DNA of 49,014 nt from an uncultured Candidatus Nitrosopumilus sp. (GTDB lineage Archaea > Thermoproteota > Nitrososphaeria > Nitrososphaerales > Nitrosopumilaceae), in the NCBI GenBank assembly GCA_905612295.1, contig CAJQRN010000006.1, positions 1 through 49,014 on the forward strand. Reading direction: 5' to 3'. The translations under genes were made by a program, and so were the position numbers. Below are positions 1 through 6,891 of this stretch, piece after piece (the first letter of the stretch is position 1; each line of letters starts with the position of its first letter). The notes under the pieces are model-generated. The model ran no database searches and had not been told where the DNA came from. It was given only the letters and a program-made list of their open reading frames with translations.

Positions 1-304
1 TCGGATTTTAAAAAAAGAGGTTTCATTCTATAATGTTGAACTTTACGGCATAATCCCTTTTTTATCGTGGTGAATTTGTAACATAGAAAAATTAAGATTG
101 GAGATTTTAACAAAACCAATAAAATCAGATAGTCAGTTGATTCCAACATATCTACTACTACGTTACAACATAAAAAAGAAAAAATGTCATGATAACCTTG
201 GTTCCAGAGGGACATTTGAGACCGAAATGTGTTCACTACCTAGATCTTGACGTTTGTTTTGATGTTTAATCAAAGTTAATGAAGAACAATATTATCTGTA
301 AATC

Positions 305-514
305 ATGACAGAACAAAAAAAAGAAGATAATTCTGAATTATTACTTGAATTAGTTGACAAAGGTATTGCATTACAAAGATCAGAAAAACACAAAGAAGCC
401 ATTGCATGCTTTGATGAAGCAATTAGTATCGACAAAAATATGGGCGGTGAAGCAGATTCAAATTTATTGCTTCTCAAAGATAATTCATTGAAAAAACTAG
501 GTAAAACCGAGTAA
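305..514 (+). CDS. small TPR-like protein
   Basis: A 69-residue soluble protein. Residues 15-45 (LVDKGIALQRSEKHKEAIACFDEAISID) match one tetratricopeptide repeat, with the usual G/A, A and F spacing, followed by a second helix pair ending LKKLGK. TPRs are protein-protein interaction scaffolds; a single-repeat protein probably pairs with itself or a larger partner. The ATG has a short upstream region. The same repeat idiom (EAIACFDEAIS) occurs in the larger TPR protein at 32775-33443, so the two may be related. Function is unknown. Confidence 0.7.
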   Translation: MTEQKKEDNSELLLELVDKGIALQRSEKHKEAIACFDEAISIDKNMGGEADSNLLLLKDNSLKKLGKTE

Positions 515-528
515 ACAAAAAAATTTAA

Positions 529-1092
529 TTAAATTTTAAACTCTTCAAATTTCATTGCATGCTGTTTGAAGTATGTTTGAATTGCTTTGGTAGTTATATC
601 ATCTTTATTTTTGCTCGTTACAGCATTCATAATTTTTTCAACATACTTGTCTAGTTTTTTGATTCTTTCATCTGCAATGTTAGTAGAAATTAATGATGAT
701 TTCTTTTGATAATCTAATTTAGCTTTAACCATGTTGGCCCGTTTTACTTCTTCGTTGACGTGTTCTAACATGTCCAGACATTTTTGTCTTAACCCCTTAC
801 CGTCATTTCTCATTATGCTTGATAATTGACTTAGATTATGCAATTCATTTTTCTGATTCATTTCAAAAATGTCCATTAATATTGTAAAATCAAATTCACT
901 TTGTGCTTTGTCATCTTTTCTATAGAATAATTTATTTTGTTTTGGATTAGTTTTAAGATAACCCATTGCAAGTAATGTTTTACAACTTTCAATCATTTGT
1001 GCTTTATCGGTTCCAATCTTTTTGTGTAGATCATTTGTGGATATCCAGTTGGAAGTTTCTTTTAAGATTGAATCATAGTTTTTAGTAGTCAA
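529..1092 (-). CDS. hypothetical protein with possible N-terminal winged helix
   Basis: A 187-residue protein of unrecognised family, read from a TTG start because no ATG lies near the N-terminus. Residues 15-58 look like a winged helix: a predicted recognition helix (DKAQMIESCKTLLAMGYL) and then a charged beta-wing (KQNKLFYRKDD). The remainder is Lys/Glu-rich and probably helical. No catalytic motif or membrane segment is visible. It ends 14 bp after the convergent small TPR gene. A lineage-specific DNA-binding protein is a plausible but unproven reading. Confidence 0.6.
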   Translation of the reverse strand: MTTKNYDSILKETSNWISTNDLHKKIGTDKAQMIESCKTLLAMGYLKTNPKQNKLFYRKDDKAQSEFDFTILMDIFEMNQKNELHNLSQLSSIMRNDGKGLRQKCLDMLEHVNEEVKRANMVKAKLDYQKKSSLISTNIADERIKKLDKYVEKIMNAVTSKNKDDITTKAIQTYFKQHAMKFEEFKI

Positions 1093-1326
1093 TGTTGATT
1101 GGGTATTTTTCCAATAGATTAGTATTATTTTTAGACCTAATTTTGAGAATCTACAATTTTGTGTTAGTGTATCTGGAGTTTACAGTGTATTATTTGGTCA
1201 ACATGCCCCTATCGGCTATATTGTTACACAATTACCATGACCAGTGGAGAAAATAACGACTCAGTGGCATAATTTTAGAAATATGTTAGATGCAACTGTT
1301 AATCCAAAGTTAAAATGATAATAAAA

Positions 1327-1644
1327 TTAGAGGGTAAATTTTCGAATTAATTCGATTGCACTGTCCTTCAATTTTATTGAATAACAGTGTGAATTTACAT
1401 CGTTGATTGCAGCCAAATCATTAGCAAATACTTTTTTACTGTGACCGCCGTAACGTGCATTATCTGATTCATCAAAACAAATAGTCATTTGTTTTAGGCC
1501 CAGTTCATTTTTTAAAAGAAATGCAATAAACTTTTGATAATTATCAGTATTGACCCAGTCTATTTTTTTCTCTTCACTTACTCCAATCCAGATCTCAATA
1601 GAGTTTTGGTATAGGGCTTTTTTTCTTAATTCTTCTAATATCAA
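1327..1644 (-). CDS. hypothetical protein
   Basis: A 105-residue soluble protein, apparently starting at TTG. I do not recognise the family. It mixes short hydrophobic strands (IEIWIGVS, QMTICFDES) with helices, suggesting a small alpha/beta fold, and has no signal peptide, cysteine motif or transmembrane stretch. It stands alone between intergenic regions, one of which carries repeat R2. Coding status rests on length and ordinary composition only. Confidence 0.5.
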   Translation of the reverse strand: MILEELRKKALYQNSIEIWIGVSEEKKIDWVNTDNYQKFIAFLLKNELGLKQMTICFDESDNARYGGHSKKVFANDLAAINDVNSHCYSIKLKDSAIELIRKFTL

Positions 1645-1689
1645 TAATATCCTGAATTGTATCGGGTATTTATGAAATTACTTTTACGA

Positions 1690-1750
1690 GGCAAGTCAAT
1701 CCACATCCACTGCCCTGTGCGTTTACCATACCCGTTGGATAAATTGTGAC
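1690..1750 (+). repeat. dispersed repeat R2, copy a
   Basis: A non-coding segment of about 60 bp that aligns with 5815-5875. Shared blocks include AAGTC-ATCCACATC, TTTACCATACC and TTGGATAA, with a small length difference between them. Both copies lie in intergenic DNA of the accessory left end of the window. No clear stem or ORF explains the conservation. Confidence 0.55.
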
Positions 1751-1816
1751 TAGAAATGTTATTTATCCTGAAATGGTCTTTGTGGCAAGTATGGATTAGA
1801 CTATGTTGGAGTACGT

Positions 1817-2113
1817 TTAGAAATTAATCAAAAGTTTAGAATTTGTTAATTTTTTACTAGGTTGGTTGTATACATGTCCATTCCATATAGAATAATTTTC
1901 TTGTATGCTTTCATCTTCAGGTAAAAATTCATACACAAATTTTCCATTTTTTAATTTATCAAGTAACATGGATTTGACATCATTAGAAATATTTCTTGGA
2001 TAAAAATCATATTCAAATTTTTCACAGATGTATTTTTTAATGTGGGATTCGTCTTTTCTTGATTTAATCCACCATTCTGGAGAGACATCCATATAGAATT
2101 CTAATTGATCCAT
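1817..2113 (-). CDS. hypothetical protein
   Basis: A 98-residue protein with an ATG start. It is rich in aromatic and acidic residues (MDQLEFYMDVSPEWW near the N-terminus) and has no transmembrane segment or cysteine motif. I do not recognise the family. It precedes the pentapeptide-repeat gene on the same strand, but the order (this gene ends away from it, 81 bp between them) gives no clear operon signal. Moderately likely to be real. Confidence 0.5.
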   Translation of the reverse strand: MDQLEFYMDVSPEWWIKSRKDESHIKKYICEKFEYDFYPRNISNDVKSMLLDKLKNGKFVYEFLPEDESIQENYSIWNGHVYNQPSKKLTNSKLLINF

Positions 2114-2194
2114 ATTTTGCCAGGTAATCTATTGTTGATATTGATTTCCTCTACGATTGACGCTCTTGTTGTTTTAAGAATTTAATTTTTTTCA

Positions 2195-2908
2195 TTAATC
2201 ATCTTTTACTTCAATTTTATTTTTACCAAATTTGTTGTATCCCTCTTCATTGTATCCCTCCTTGTTGTAACCTTGATGATCATATCCAAGTCTATCATAC
2301 CCATCTTTGTTATGCCCATTACCATCAAACCCATCTAAACCAAATCCATTTTCATCAAACCCATTTTCATCAAATCCATTTTCATCAAACCCATTTTCAT
2401 TAAATCCCTCTTCATTATACCCGTCCTTGTTGTATCCATTTTTGTTGTATCCCTCTTTGTTGTATCCTTCTTTGTTAAACCCGTTTTTGTTGTATCCCTC
2501 TTTGTTGTATCCTTCTTTGTTGTATCCCTCATTATCAAAAGTTATTCTTGTATCAATGTGAATTCCATCAAAAGAGAAACCACGATTATCGCGACCCTCC
2601 TTGTCATACCCCTTGTTGTCATATCCGTTTTTGTTGTATCCCGCATTGTCATACCCCTTGTTGTCATGACCATCTTCGTTGTATCCCTCTTCGTTGTACC
2701 TATTTTTGTTGTATCCTTTTTTGTCATACCCGTTTTTGTCATACCCGTCCTTGTTGTATCCTTTTTTGTCATACCCCTTGTAATCATACCCCTTGTTGTC
2801 ATGACCATTTTTGTTGTATCCTTTTTTGTCATACCCCTTGTTGTCATACCCATCTAAATCATATCCAAACTTGTCAAATGTTTTACTAAATTTATCAAAC
2901 AATCCCAT
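2195..2908 (-). CDS. GYNKD/GYDKN pentapeptide tandem-repeat protein
   Basis: A 237-residue protein that, after a short head (MGLFDKFSKTFDKFG), consists almost entirely of tandem five-residue units of the form G-[YF]-[DN]-x-[DEKN]. One irregular stretch near the middle (about residues 105-125, around IHIDTRITFD) separates two arrays. There is no signal peptide, membrane span or cysteine. The 15-bp DNA unit is itself visibly repetitive, so copy number can change by slippage. Similar asparagine/aspartate-glycine-tyrosine repeat proteins occur sporadically in bacteria, archaea and large viruses, with no established function that I know. The DxDG-like spacing might bind a divalent metal (inference). 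A second protein of this type is at 13557-14327. Confidence 0.8.
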   Translation of the reverse strand: MGLFDKFSKTFDKFGYDLDGYDNKGYDKKGYNKNGHDNKGYDYKGYDKKGYNKDGYDKNGYDKKGYNKNRYNEEGYNEDGHDNKGYDNAGYNKNGYDNKGYDKEGRDNRGFSFDGIHIDTRITFDNEGYNKEGYNKEGYNKNGFNKEGYNKEGYNKNGYNKDGYNEEGFNENGFDENGFDENGFDENGFGLDGFDGNGHNKDGYDRLGYDHQGYNKEGYNEEGYNKFGKNKIEVKDD

Positions 2909-3053
2909 AACACAAATTCATGAATTCAATTTAATTAAGCATTTTGATGCATTGTTTTAAGAGATTATTTCTTTGAATTCTTTTTGGTTTTTAAAAATGA
3001 TTTTTCCTTTGAAGTGCATGGCGTCATGGCGTGTAATCTTTTTTTGTAGGTCA

Positions 3054-3197
3054 TTATTCGTCCTCTTCTGCTTGTTTTGAAATTTTCTCCATGGCTATGA
3101 GGATATCTTCTTCGGACATACCCTGATCTTTCATTCGTTGCATGATGTCCTTTACAATTCCTTCAATCATTTCCTTTTTTTTGACTGCATCTAACAT
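3054..3197 (-). CDS. small acidic helical protein
   Basis: A 47-residue ORF on the minus strand, starting MLDAVKKKEMIEGIVKDI and ending in an acidic tail (KQAEEDE). Residues 24-40 (DQGMSEEDILIAMEKIS) look like an amphipathic helix-turn-helix. Codon usage and the regular alternation of hydrophobic and charged residues support coding. It lies between the repeat protein and the winged-helix gene at 3291-4079. Function unknown. Confidence 0.6.
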   Translation of the reverse strand: MLDAVKKKEMIEGIVKDIMQRMKDQGMSEEDILIAMEKISKQAEEDE

Positions 3198-3290
3198 GAA
3201 ATCTCAACAACGCTCTAGTATTTGAAAATATAGGCATGATAATAGGTCAATATTTCAAAAATTATTCTGATTTTGATGCCTAGGTTACTT

Positions 3291-4079
3291 TTATTCTAAA
3301 AGATATTCGGGGTTTTTCTTACAAACTTCCTTCATTGTTTCATACGTTTCTTTTTTCCATAAATTATCTTCAATCCCTCGAAACTCTTTCATCATTTTAG
3401 GAAACATCTTTGTTAATGCAAGCTCCATTTCTCCAGCATGTCTTTGATAATCTGTTTTTGTAGGTCTGCTCATTCTTGGCATAACATCAAGGGGGTTTGT
3501 TTCTCTTTTGTCTTCTTGAATATTTTGCAATAATTTTGTTTTGACTTGATTTGAAAATTTAGCAGAATTAAGATTGTTCTCAAAGGCCATGGCATTTCTT
3601 AACCATACTTCTTGGTTTTTTGGATCATTTCTTCTTCTATAACTTGCAAGGATTGTTTGCAAAGAGATTAAACCAAACTTGAATATCATTTCAGAAATAT
3701 CATTCTCAGGTTTAGTAAAATATTTTTTTATTTTAGACAATTCTGATTTCTCAACATACAATTGTTGAATCATAAAAGAAGTAAAATCTTTGTAAGCATA
3801 TGCTTCAAATTGTGCAGTGAATTTTTCTACATCCACAACAATGTATCTAGGATCTTTTGGTTTAACAGATACATTCTTGATATTACCGTCTTTTTCTAAT
3901 TGTTTCAGAATTCCATTGATTCCCTCTTTGGAATAGTTTGTTTCAATACTTCTATGAATTTCTGCTAAACCTACTTCTTTGGTTTTATCTTTCAACATGA
4001 ATAAAATTATTTTAGATTTTACAGATTCATTACTTTCATCTTTTTGTGTAGTCTGATTTGTTATTTTTTTAGCTGACAT
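3291..4079 (-). CDS. winged-helix domain protein
   Basis: A 262-residue soluble protein from the ATG at 4079; an in-frame TTG two codons upstream is less likely. Residues about 20-75 form a recognisable winged helix: KSKIILFMLKDK helix 1, LAEIHRS helix 2, KEGINGILKQLEKDGNI recognition helix, then a wing with KPKDPRYIVV. The C-terminal 180 residues are helical and of unknown family. The pattern (N-terminal DNA-binding domain plus a unique C-terminal region) suggests a lineage-specific regulator. No adjacent operator palindrome stands out. Confidence 0.7.
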   Translation of the reverse strand: MSAKKITNQTTQKDESNESVKSKIILFMLKDKTKEVGLAEIHRSIETNYSKEGINGILKQLEKDGNIKNVSVKPKDPRYIVVDVEKFTAQFEAYAYKDFTSFMIQQLYVEKSELSKIKKYFTKPENDISEMIFKFGLISLQTILASYRRRNDPKNQEVWLRNAMAFENNLNSAKFSNQVKTKLLQNIQEDKRETNPLDVMPRMSRPTKTDYQRHAGEMELALTKMFPKMMKEFRGIEDNLWKKETYETMKEVCKKNPEYLLE

Positions 4080-4197
4080 ATCCAAATATATCAGGTATAG
4101 TTGTTATATTAACCAATTTTCATGCTCAACTTTGAGTAATTATCCAAAAAATTACACAAAAGATCATGTTTATTTTATTGAAACACCATACTGAGTA

Positions 4198-4605
4198 GTG
4201 CAAAAAACTGAACCAGACATGACGCTAATTGATAGGGCTACTTCAGCAAAAAAGACATTGATTCGAATATCTAAAATCATCAAAAACTCCACTACGCATG
4301 ATCCTGAGAGTAGAAGGTCAGAAACAATGAGAAATATTGCACAAATTATTGAGGAATCCAGTAATTCAATTGAGATTGAAGAAATTGTCAATCAAGTTTA
4401 TTCAAATCCAGAATGGTTCAAATCTTATTATGAAATTTCAAGGCACCCTGGAGATATTAATATCAACAAATGTTGTCAGAAACAAGAAAAATTCATTATC
4501 ACTTATGATGTAATGTTTGGAGACGAAGAAAAATGGTTAGTATGTGAGGAACACGAGAAAGTAGAATCCTTTTCTAAATATGTCCTTGATAAAAAAAGAA
4601 TCTAA
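4198..4605 (+). CDS. hypothetical protein with C-terminal CC...WLVCEEH zinc motif
   Basis: A 135-residue protein. The GTG at 4198 sits about 25 bp after a TATA-like run (tttattttatt near 4170), fitting a leaderless start; an ATG at 4219 is the alternative. Residues 1-85 are helical with an IEIEEIVNQVY segment. The last 45 residues carry a Cys pair (NKCCQKQEKF) and then WLVCEEHEK, probably one zinc site (C, C, C, H). The same C-terminal module is a free-standing 48-residue protein at 29917-30063 and, more loosely, the one at 5093-5263. Function unknown. Confidence 0.7.
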   Translation: MQKTEPDMTLIDRATSAKKTLIRISKIIKNSTTHDPESRRSETMRNIAQIIEESSNSIEIEEIVNQVYSNPEWFKSYYEISRHPGDININKCCQKQEKFIITYDVMFGDEEKWLVCEEHEKVESFSKYVLDKKRI

Positions 4606-4743
4606 GTTTTTTTATTTTGATCAAGTTTTCTTGATAGTTTGTTATTTAGAATTAATTGACCAAATCATAGCCTTATGCTCTTGGTCTTTTATGCTATGAG
4701 CAAAAAAATACCGTTGATTCATGAATTTACATCAGAAGAAGAA

Positions 4744-4850
4744 ATTAAAAATGAGAAGAATCCTCATTCCTCTCAAATATAACAACAGCAGTGTACGGGT
4801 GTTAAATTCGCTGTATGTTAGAATATGACTTAGCTTAGATAAAAAGACAC
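4744..4850 (+). repeat. dispersed repeat R3, copy a
   Basis: About 105 bp that aligns in the same orientation with 41755-41861. Shared blocks include GAATCCTCATTCCTCTCAA, AACAACAGC, CTGTATG-TAGAATA and AGCTTGATAAAAA-like text. A possible short hairpin is formed by GAG and CTC arms around AATCCTCATTC. A 28-codon ORF (4696-4782) overlaps the left end, but its reading frame is not kept in the other copy, so conservation is at the DNA or RNA level. Confidence 0.55.
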
Positions 4851-4927
4851 GATCCAGTTCTAAGAGTTAATCATGTTACAATATGGTTTTAATGAAAGTT
4901 AATCTAGAGTAATTTTCTTTGTAAATT

Positions 4928-5032
4928 ATGGGAATTAAGAAATCAAATGTTCTAATTGCTGGATTTATCCTTGCCTTAATGGTTGGAATGGGCTTATGGT
5001 TTTCCTGTTCCATTGATAGATGTTGGTTTTAG
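4928..5032 (+). CDS. single-pass membrane micropeptide
   Basis: A 34-residue ORF: a basic start (MGIKKSN), an uninterrupted hydrophobic segment (VLIAGFILALMVGMGLWF, residues 8-25) and a short Cys-containing tail (SCSIDRCWF). This is the layout of a small type II membrane peptide, with two cysteines just past the span that could form a disulfide or bind metal. No homologue is recalled. Start and frame are plausible but the ORF is short. Confidence 0.45.
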   Translation: MGIKKSNVLIAGFILALMVGMGLWFSCSIDRCWF

Positions 5033-5092
5033 TTATTCCCATAACACAATAACCTCGTGTTTTAGGCTCGATATTACCTAGTTTATGATCTT

Positions 5093-5263
5093 ATGATTTG
5101 CAATATTTTGGGCTGTAATACGGAGTCATATTTTAAAATATTATACTTGCATTACAATAATTCCAGAAAACCATTTGCCAAAGAAATCATGAGAGTGTGT
5201 GAGAATCATGCTAGACTGATAGGGGATGAAGACAGCATGATAGAAGCACAGGTGTTAAGTTGA
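5093..5263 (+). CDS. small C..C/CENH zinc-binding protein
   Basis: A 56-residue protein. MICNILGCNTE gives the first cysteine pair (C3, C8) and MRVCENHARL gives C36 and H39, a spacing compatible with one small zinc site. The CENH element resembles CEEH in the proteins at 4198-4605 and 29917-30063. Its TGA overlaps the TTG of the next ORF by 3 bases (5261-5263), implying coupled translation. Such modules are usually protein- or nucleic-acid-binding; the role here is unknown. Confidence 0.6.
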   Translation: MICNILGCNTESYFKILYLHYNNSRKPFAKEIMRVCENHARLIGDEDSMIEAQVLS

Positions 5264-5424
5264 GAAAAATAGAATTAGAAATAAAGGATAAGGATTATTT
5301 TGATTTTCTTAGTATTTCTATTAATGCAGAATTATCCGTTGAGGAAAATTTAAAAAATATCATCAAGTATCATCTGATCACTTATCGCAATGAAAGAAAA
5401 ATTAAGAATAAAAAATTATTCTAA
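5260..5424 (+). CDS. small hypothetical protein, TTG start
   Basis: A 54-residue ORF starting at a TTG that overlaps the stop region of the preceding zinc-protein gene. The sequence begins LRKIELEIKDKDYFDFL when read literally and ends in a basic helix (HLITYRNERKIKNKKLF). The middle (INAELSVEENLKNIIKYHL) is amphipathic. A strand followed by two helices is reminiscent of ribbon-helix-helix proteins, but that is inference. The overlap with the upstream gene is the best support for translation. Confidence 0.45.
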   Translation: MRKIELEIKDKDYFDFLSISINAELSVEENLKNIIKYHLITYRNERKIKNKKLF

Positions 5425-5495
5425 TAAAATATTGTAAAAGTGTTAGTTGTAAACCCATTAGATGAGATTATGTTTGGACTAATTAATTACAATTA

Positions 5496-5708
5496 TTATT
5501 TTTTGACAACTAAAGTTACAACAATTTCAGTTTGATCATTATCCATGTTATCATCTAACGTAATTTTCTTATCCACAAGTTTGTATTCTTCAATTAAAGA
5601 ACCATCCTCACTAAATGTTCTAACTAGTTTGCTTTTTGGAAGAACAGACACATCACTTGCGTCATGATATATCATCACTGATTCGCCATTTTTTATTATA
5701 ATTTTCAA
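5496..5708 (-). CDS. small beta-rich hypothetical protein
   Basis: A 70-residue protein read from TTG, with alternating strands (MKIIIKNGESVMIYHDAS, KLVRTFSEDGSLIEEYKLV, TEIVVTLVVKK). It lacks cysteines and membrane segments and looks like a compact beta-barrel or sandwich. Family not recognised. It lies convergent to the small gene pair at 5093-5424. Confidence 0.55.
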   Translation of the reverse strand: MKIIIKNGESVMIYHDASDVSVLPKSKLVRTFSEDGSLIEEYKLVDKKITLDDNMDNDQTEIVVTLVVKK

Positions 5709-5814
5709 TCTACCTACTGATGTAAAATTGCATATAAAAAGAAGATTATGTCATCATAGGCAAAATTTCATAATTGTATGCAGATTATCTTATTACAATC
5801 ACTTTGTTTTATGG

Positions 5815-5875
5815 GGTAAGTCTATCCACATCTCCCACTTTACCGTAAATTTACCATACCTATTGGATAATTTAC
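5815..5875 (+). repeat. dispersed repeat R2, copy b
   Basis: Second copy of the roughly 60-bp element also at 1690-1750. Conserved blocks: AAGTC-ATCCACATC, TTTACCATACC and TTGGATAA. It occupies a 356-bp stretch (5709-6064) with no convincing gene; a 73-codon ORF crossing this stretch (5728-5949) is likely spurious because it consists largely of repeat and hairpin sequence. Confidence 0.55.
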
Positions 5876-5892
5876 GCATGAACCGTCTCGAA

Positions 5893-5911
5893 ACACGACA
5901 TGTTATCGTGT
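5893..5911 (+). terminator. hairpin followed by T-rich tract
   Basis: ACACGA and TCGTGT form a perfect 6-bp inverted repeat around a 7-base loop (CATGTTA), followed by CTTTTC. It resembles a factor-independent terminator on the plus strand, although archaeal termination mainly depends on T tracts. It lies just after repeat R2b. Nothing obvious is transcribed toward it except possibly that repeat, so it may belong to a short non-coding transcript. Confidence 0.35.
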
Positions 5912-6064
5912 CTTTTCATTCATTTTTGTTACGTACTAGTCGTATTTAGATCTTGATCAATGGGGTTTTATGAAATTATTTCTGATTTTACAACCACATC
6001 ATATTATGTAATCAAGTTTAGGTGCAGAATGTGGAATAGTGTTTAGAATTCAAGGATTGTCTCA

Positions 6065-6886
6065 TTATTTATAAAAATAATATGTTTTTGATTTTAGATG
6101 TATGCCATGTACTTCATAATGATGTTGCCCACATAGGACTATCCCATTATTCTCATTAAATGATAATTTAGGATAAGGTCCTTTTTCAAATATGTGGTGG
6201 GATTTTAGATTTTTTTTAGTTCCACAAATAGCACACTCAAGATTATTCTTTTTGACAGTTTTTGACCATGCTTGTAGTGATCTTTTGTATTGACTAGAAG
6301 ACAAATCTAATGGTTGTCCTAATTTTTCAAACGTTCGAATATTCTTTTGAAGTGTTTTTTCAGGATTTATTGCATAGTCTAACTTTTGCCATTTTTGACG
6401 ATATGCTATCCTTTTTGGATTTTTTTCATGTTTCCTAGACCTTTGCTTTACATTTTCGGGATGTTCTTTGTCCCATTGCTTTGCTTTTTCTGGATTATTT
6501 TTCTTCCACTTTGATGAATGCCCTCTTAATTTATCAAGATTTTTTGAATTCCATTCTAACTTGTATTTTTTTCTTTCAGGTTTTTGCTCTCTGATTTTAT
6601 TTTTTTCATTTTTACATATTCTACATGATCTTTTACCAATTTTAGTTTCAGATACTATCAGATTCTCGCCTTCCAATAAATGACCGTTAGGACAATGAGT
6701 TTTTTGACTATTCAAAACAGCAGGTGAAATATTCCCATTAGGGTTTCTTCTTTTTTTATCCCCTATGCTTCTACAAATTTTACATGATCTTCTTCCTTGT
6801 TTTAATGCAGATAAGACTAAATTTTCTTTAACATATGCGTGTCCTTTTGGACAATGAGTTTTTGCTTTGTTTATTGTATTGACCAT
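6065..6886 (-). CDS. HNH endonuclease with duplicated N-terminal zinc cassettes
   Basis: A 273-residue protein. The N-terminus carries two copies of a zinc cassette: KTHCPKGHAYVKENL...GRRSCKICR (about residues 11-40) and KTHCPNGHLLEGENL...GKRSCRICK (about 61-90). Each has C-x2-GH followed by C-x2-C. A highly basic linker follows. The C-terminus (about 215-262) is an HNH nuclease: CAICG, LKSHHIFEKG, NNGIVLCGQHHYEVHG, with a second zinc-binding pair. The architecture fits a mobile or phage-type HNH endonuclease. Its stop lies beyond the 940-aa gene's downstream side, with only 5 bp between them on the same strand, so they may share a transcript. Confidence 0.8.
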   Translation of the reverse strand: MVNTINKAKTHCPKGHAYVKENLVLSALKQGRRSCKICRSIGDKKRRNPNGNISPAVLNSQKTHCPNGHLLEGENLIVSETKIGKRSCRICKNEKNKIREQKPERKKYKLEWNSKNLDKLRGHSSKWKKNNPEKAKQWDKEHPENVKQRSRKHEKNPKRIAYRQKWQKLDYAINPEKTLQKNIRTFEKLGQPLDLSSSQYKRSLQAWSKTVKKNNLECAICGTKKNLKSHHIFEKGPYPKLSFNENNGIVLCGQHHYEVHGIHLKSKTYYFYK

Positions 6887-6891
6887 TTTAT

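Noticed and set aside
189-269. 26-codon ORF (MITLVPEGHLRPKC...)
   Set aside because: Too short, with no promoter or family support.
1167-1256. 29-codon GTG ORF (MYLEFTVYYLVNMPL...)
   Set aside because: Possible, but there is no start signal, neighbour or motif to support it.
2307-2889. Several long plus-strand and alternate-frame ORFs over the GY-repeat gene
   Set aside because: They are frame shadows created by the 15-bp DNA repeat; their low-complexity peptides (SNPFSSNPF, KKDTTKMDTT) follow from it.
2195-2908. Short regular DNA repeats resembling a CRISPR array
   Set aside because: The units are 15 bp, contiguous without spacers and keep an open frame; they encode a protein repeat.
5728-5949. 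73-codon plus-strand ORF
   Set aside because: It consists largely of repeat R2b and a hairpin, and its composition is not protein-like.
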